NCBI GenBank assembly: GCA_021186555.1
Contig: JAJKFL010000004.1
Span: 8,484,001-8,548,000 of the forward strand
Direction: 5' to 3'
From: Reticulitermes speratus
Lineage: Eukaryota > Arthropoda > Insecta > Blattodea > Rhinotermitidae
DNA: 64,000 nt
Part shown: in pieces, positions 63,241 through 64,000 of the stretch
How the letters are laid out: every line of letters starts with the position of its first letter
Position numbering within the stretch: position 1 is the stretch's first letter
Position numbers and translations under genes: made by a program
The notes under the pieces: generated by a model
What the model was told of the DNA's origin: nothing
Seen by the model: only the letters and a program-made list of their open reading frames with translations
Databases searched by the model: none

Positions 63241-63675
63241 TGCAAATACGATAATTTTCATGATACTTCACCTCTTGACATATTTATGAATTGCCAGTAA
63301 CAGTCTGTTGGCATCGACGAGATTTGATCGTGATATTCGTAACAGAGCCTGCCTCTGCGGCTCAGTTGGTTTTCTGGGAAATTATGTAAGGGGTGTTAAG
63401 AATATTGTCTCCTGGTTCCGTGATTCAAAACGGGACACTATTTGACTACCGTTTTAGTTTCACTTACCAACTTTGTGTGTGCTTTACAAAACATGCATTA
63501 CGTGAACGCATAATAAAGAGATTGTTGTCTTTATTCCACTAGCTTTATATTCGAATCTGCTCAGAGAATTTCAGTAAAATGTAATACTGTGTTAACACCT
63601 AATGTTGCTTCAACAGACTATTGTATATATTGTGAATTTGTTTTTAATATGTGAACATCTGGTAGCATAAGACAA
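63241..63675. other. Unassigned
   Basis: No recognised feature. Confidence 0.4.
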
Positions 63676-63680
63676 AAAAA

Positions 63681-63732
63681 AACCCTGAAGATGGAACTTT
63701 AAAGTTCCGAAACACGTGTAGGGAAATAGGCC
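63681..63732 (+). ncRNA. Hammerhead-like motif with palindromic stem II and stem III
   Basis: AACC, CTGAAGA (63685-63691), U, stem II GGAACTTTAAAGTTCC, GAAAC (63709-63713), ACGTGTA with ACACGTGT an 8-bp palindrome, then GGGAA. Core residues fit CUGANGA/GAAA, and UH is UA. GTGCATTCGTTGGT follows at about 63754, similar to the sequence after the motif at 54845. Confidence 0.5.
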
Positions 63733-63759
63733 AGAATAAAATTGGTCAATACAGTGCAT

Positions 63760-64000
63760 TCGTTGGTCTTATTGTTTGATTTGCTGAGAGAGTTTTGTGG
63801 CCCAGTGTAGCCATTACGTTATGAACAGCCGACATTTTGTTCATTCACGCGTCTAATAAAGAGTAGCACACGACAAACGCCATTTTGTTTATTCACGCGT
63901 CACGACCAATTTAAGGATACCTGCACGCCCTTGAACTTAAACTTTTTGCAATGCTTATTTCAAGAAATAAAATATAAACGTAATGTATACTGTAATAATA
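63760..64000. other. Unassigned, short direct repeat
   Basis: CATTTTGTTCATTCACGCGT (about 63832-63852) and CATTTTGTTTATTCACGCGT (about 63880-63900) are near-identical direct repeats about 48 bp apart, the remains of a small tandem duplication. Confidence 0.5.

Overview
This window looks like non-genic DNA from a large, repeat-rich insect genome. The best guess is Blattodea (cockroach or termite), because the LINE C-terminal protein motifs and the tRNA-headed SINEs resemble ones I associate with that group. That assignment is recollection plus inference, not a search result. I recognise no host protein-coding exon, rRNA or functional tRNA gene. Nearly everything identifiable is a mobile element, a mobile-element relic or a tandem repeat. 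Most long open frames come from minisatellites whose period is divisible by three, or from decayed transposon proteins.

Element classes (names used below are local to this report). (1) tRNA-derived SINEs: SINE1 (several copies, two of them composite), SINE2, SINE3, SINE4, SINE5, SINE6 and SINE7; many have exact or near-exact target-site duplications (TSDs). (2) Non-LTR retrotransposon 3' ends: LINE-A (many copies, two of them internally deleted yet flanked by TSDs), LINE-B, LINE-C and LINE-D. (3) DNA transposons: a Mutator-like (MULE) element at 31346-34796 with a decayed FLYWCH/MULE transposase, tandem terminal repeats and a 9-bp TSD; hAT-type MITEs with 8-bp TSDs; Tc1/mariner- and pogo-type elements with TA duplications; and a multi-copy MITE (MITE-A) with GC-rich termini. 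(4) Minisatellites with periods of 40, 38, 39, 26, 82 and 84 bp and several microsatellites.

The signal I consider most interesting is a recurring motif found at about eighteen places on both strands: CTGANGA, a short hairpin whose stem sequence differs from copy to copy, then CGAAAC, a short palindrome (ACGT, ACATGT, ACATAYGT or ACACGTGT type) and a UH dinucleotide. This is the arrangement of a minimal hammerhead ribozyme with a dimer-type stem III, as described for Penelope-like elements and retrozymes. Several copies sit in small inverted-repeat elements in which one arm carries the complete core and the other only the half core, cut in the stem II loop.

Layout: 0.2-10.8 kb MITEs, SINEs, a 40-bp minisatellite, 1 kb of TATG microsatellite and a composite SINE cluster; 12.3-16.8 kb minisatellite, LINE relics, a Tc1/mariner-like element and palindromic MITEs; 17.4-20.6 kb SINE6, MITE-A and a 39-bp minisatellite; 20.6-31.3 kb mostly unassigned sequence with scattered repeats; 31.3-34.8 kb the MULE and its nested insertions; 35-48.8 kb dense SINE/LINE/minisatellite sequence; 49-64 kb further SINEs, LINE ends, a hAT MITE and several hammerhead-like motifs. 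The elements do not form a pathway. They are nested in one another, and the nesting gives a relative age order.
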